The translations under genes and the position numbers were made by a program. From positions 6,272-70,271 of the forward strand of contig DAOSUP010000008.1 of assembly GCA_035378845.1 (NCBI GenBank): a stretch of DNA of 64,000 nucleotides, given 5' to 3'. Below the pieces are notes generated by a model. It saw only the letters and a list, made by a program, of their open reading frames with translations, was not told the DNA's origin and ran no database searches. Positions 63,407 through 64,000 of this stretch are shown one piece after another. Source of the stretch: JAKOUL01 sp035378845. Its GTDB lineage: Bacteria; Dictyoglomota; Dictyoglomia; Dictyoglomales; Dictyoglomaceae. Each line of letters begins with the position of its first letter. Positions within the stretch are counted from its first letter, which is position 1.

Positions 63407-64000
63407 TTAATGGGCAAGCAATATAATATTATCCATACCACCCTCAAAACTCCAACCACTTCCAAAGACTTTTATTTGTTTTAATATAGGATGAGAAGCA
63501 ATTTGAGAGGCAATATCTGGATCTGACATTAGATCAAACTCAAACTGGTACCAAGTATCAAGAGGAATCAAAGATACATTATTTTCCTGATAATTTATTG
63601 GACTTCCTTCTTTTAAGAAACATTTCTCATATACATATTGGTTTCCAAATTCATCTTCAAAAACAATATTAACTCCAGCGGGATATTCTCCAACTCCTGC
63701 CCATCCATCACTGCCAAGTTCTTGACTATGGATCCTAACATCAAAGGAAAGAAATAGTACCCTTTTTCCAGTTAGATCATAATTTATATCTTGATAGGCT
63801 CCTACTGATCCCCCACTGCCGGAAGTTACAGATCTATACCAATGTATATAGCCACTATCAGCATTAATATCCCACTCATCTGATACACTACTGCCATGCC
63901 ATGTTGTCCAATAATCTAAAGTGTTGTTATCAAAGTCTCCATTTAGAATTAAGCTTTCTTGGGGTGGTTGAGGCGGATTACAGCCTGAAATTAAAGTGAC
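63407..64000 (-). CDS. Carbohydrate-binding-like lipoprotein, 5' end missing
   Basis: The frame is open from the window edge to a TAA at 63407 (197 residues visible). The first visible residues VTLISGCNPPQPPQE contain a lipobox (ISGC), so most of a lipoprotein signal peptide lies just outside. The rest reads as one beta-sandwich of about 175 residues: LILNGDFDNNTLDYWTTWHG is the usual start of CBM4/9/22-like domains, and QIKVFGSGWSFEGGMDNIILL the usual last strand with conserved aromatic and Asp. It is probably a surface-anchored glycan-binding protein. A role in polysaccharide capture fits the window, but no enzyme is attached. Confidence 0.8.
   Translation of the reverse strand, partial: VTLISGCNPPQPPQESLILNGDFDNNTLDYWTTWHGSSVSDEWDINADSGYIHWYRSVTSGSGGSVGAYQDINYDLTGKRVLFLSFDVRIHSQELGSDGWAGVGEYPAGVNIVFEDEFGNQYVYEKCFLKEGSPINYQENNVSLIPLDTWYQFEFDLMSDPDIASQIASHPILKQIKVFGSGWSFEGGMDNIILLAH

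Overview
The window is about two-thirds AT, very rich in AGA arginine and ATA isoleucine codons, densely packed, and full of secreted and intracellular plant-polysaccharide enzymes. Together with many lysine- and glutamate-rich proteins this points to an anaerobic thermophilic bacterium. Dictyoglomus is my best guess, from gene content and general recognition only; a Thermotoga-like or Caldicellulosiruptor-like relative is the alternative. A 100-base N run at 12013-12112 shows that this is a scaffolded draft.

Left part (1-21.7 kb): a truncated radical SAM gene, a cation-efflux transporter, then a minus-strand glucuronoxylan group: modular GH10 xylanase, GH67 alpha-glucuronidase, a uroporphyrinogen-decarboxylase-fold protein and a short-chain dehydrogenase. 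A small plus-strand pair (diiron-type metallo-beta-lactamase fold protein and a zinc ribbon) and a macrodomain protein follow. Then comes a five-gene oligopeptide-type ABC importer, probably for oligosaccharides, whose last gene is cut by the N run. Next are a radical SAM/membrane-HTH pair and a glycosyltransferase/NIF3-like pair.

Middle part (21.8-50.3 kb): an arabinan and arabinose regulon. One long minus-strand run holds a sugar-binding protein, GH43, a LamG protein, two permeases, secreted GH51, a LacI regulator, intracellular GH51, an AraD-like enzyme and a fucose-isomerase-type isomerase, ending at a strong terminator (21741-21768). A divergent LacI gene sits at the head. Further on are ribulokinase with three 2-hydroxyacyl-CoA-dehydratase-like genes, GH4 (CHGx motif, alpha-glucuronidase-like), GH127 and GH31. 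GH31 is translationally coupled to an ATP-grasp ligase, a B12-binding-fold protein and an opine-type dehydrogenase. Polymers would be cut outside the cell, oligomers imported, and arabinose fed through isomerase, kinase and epimerase.

Right part (50.6-63.3 kb): a plus-strand defence operon that reads as a type 4 BREX system: a PAPS-reductase/ferredoxin protein fused to DUF4007, a second DUF4007 protein, BrxC, PglZ and a short BrxL. Two further overlapping genes follow: a winged-helix (Mrr_N-like) coiled-coil protein and a primary-type sigma factor. These last two proteins begin with the same 19 residues, encoded by a 59-bp near-perfect direct repeat that also includes the stop codon of the preceding gene. 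The BrxP fusion carries an ideal internal Shine-Dalgarno and ATG exactly at the DUF4007 boundary. These are the most unusual signals in the window. The window ends in a truncated lipoprotein gene on the minus strand.
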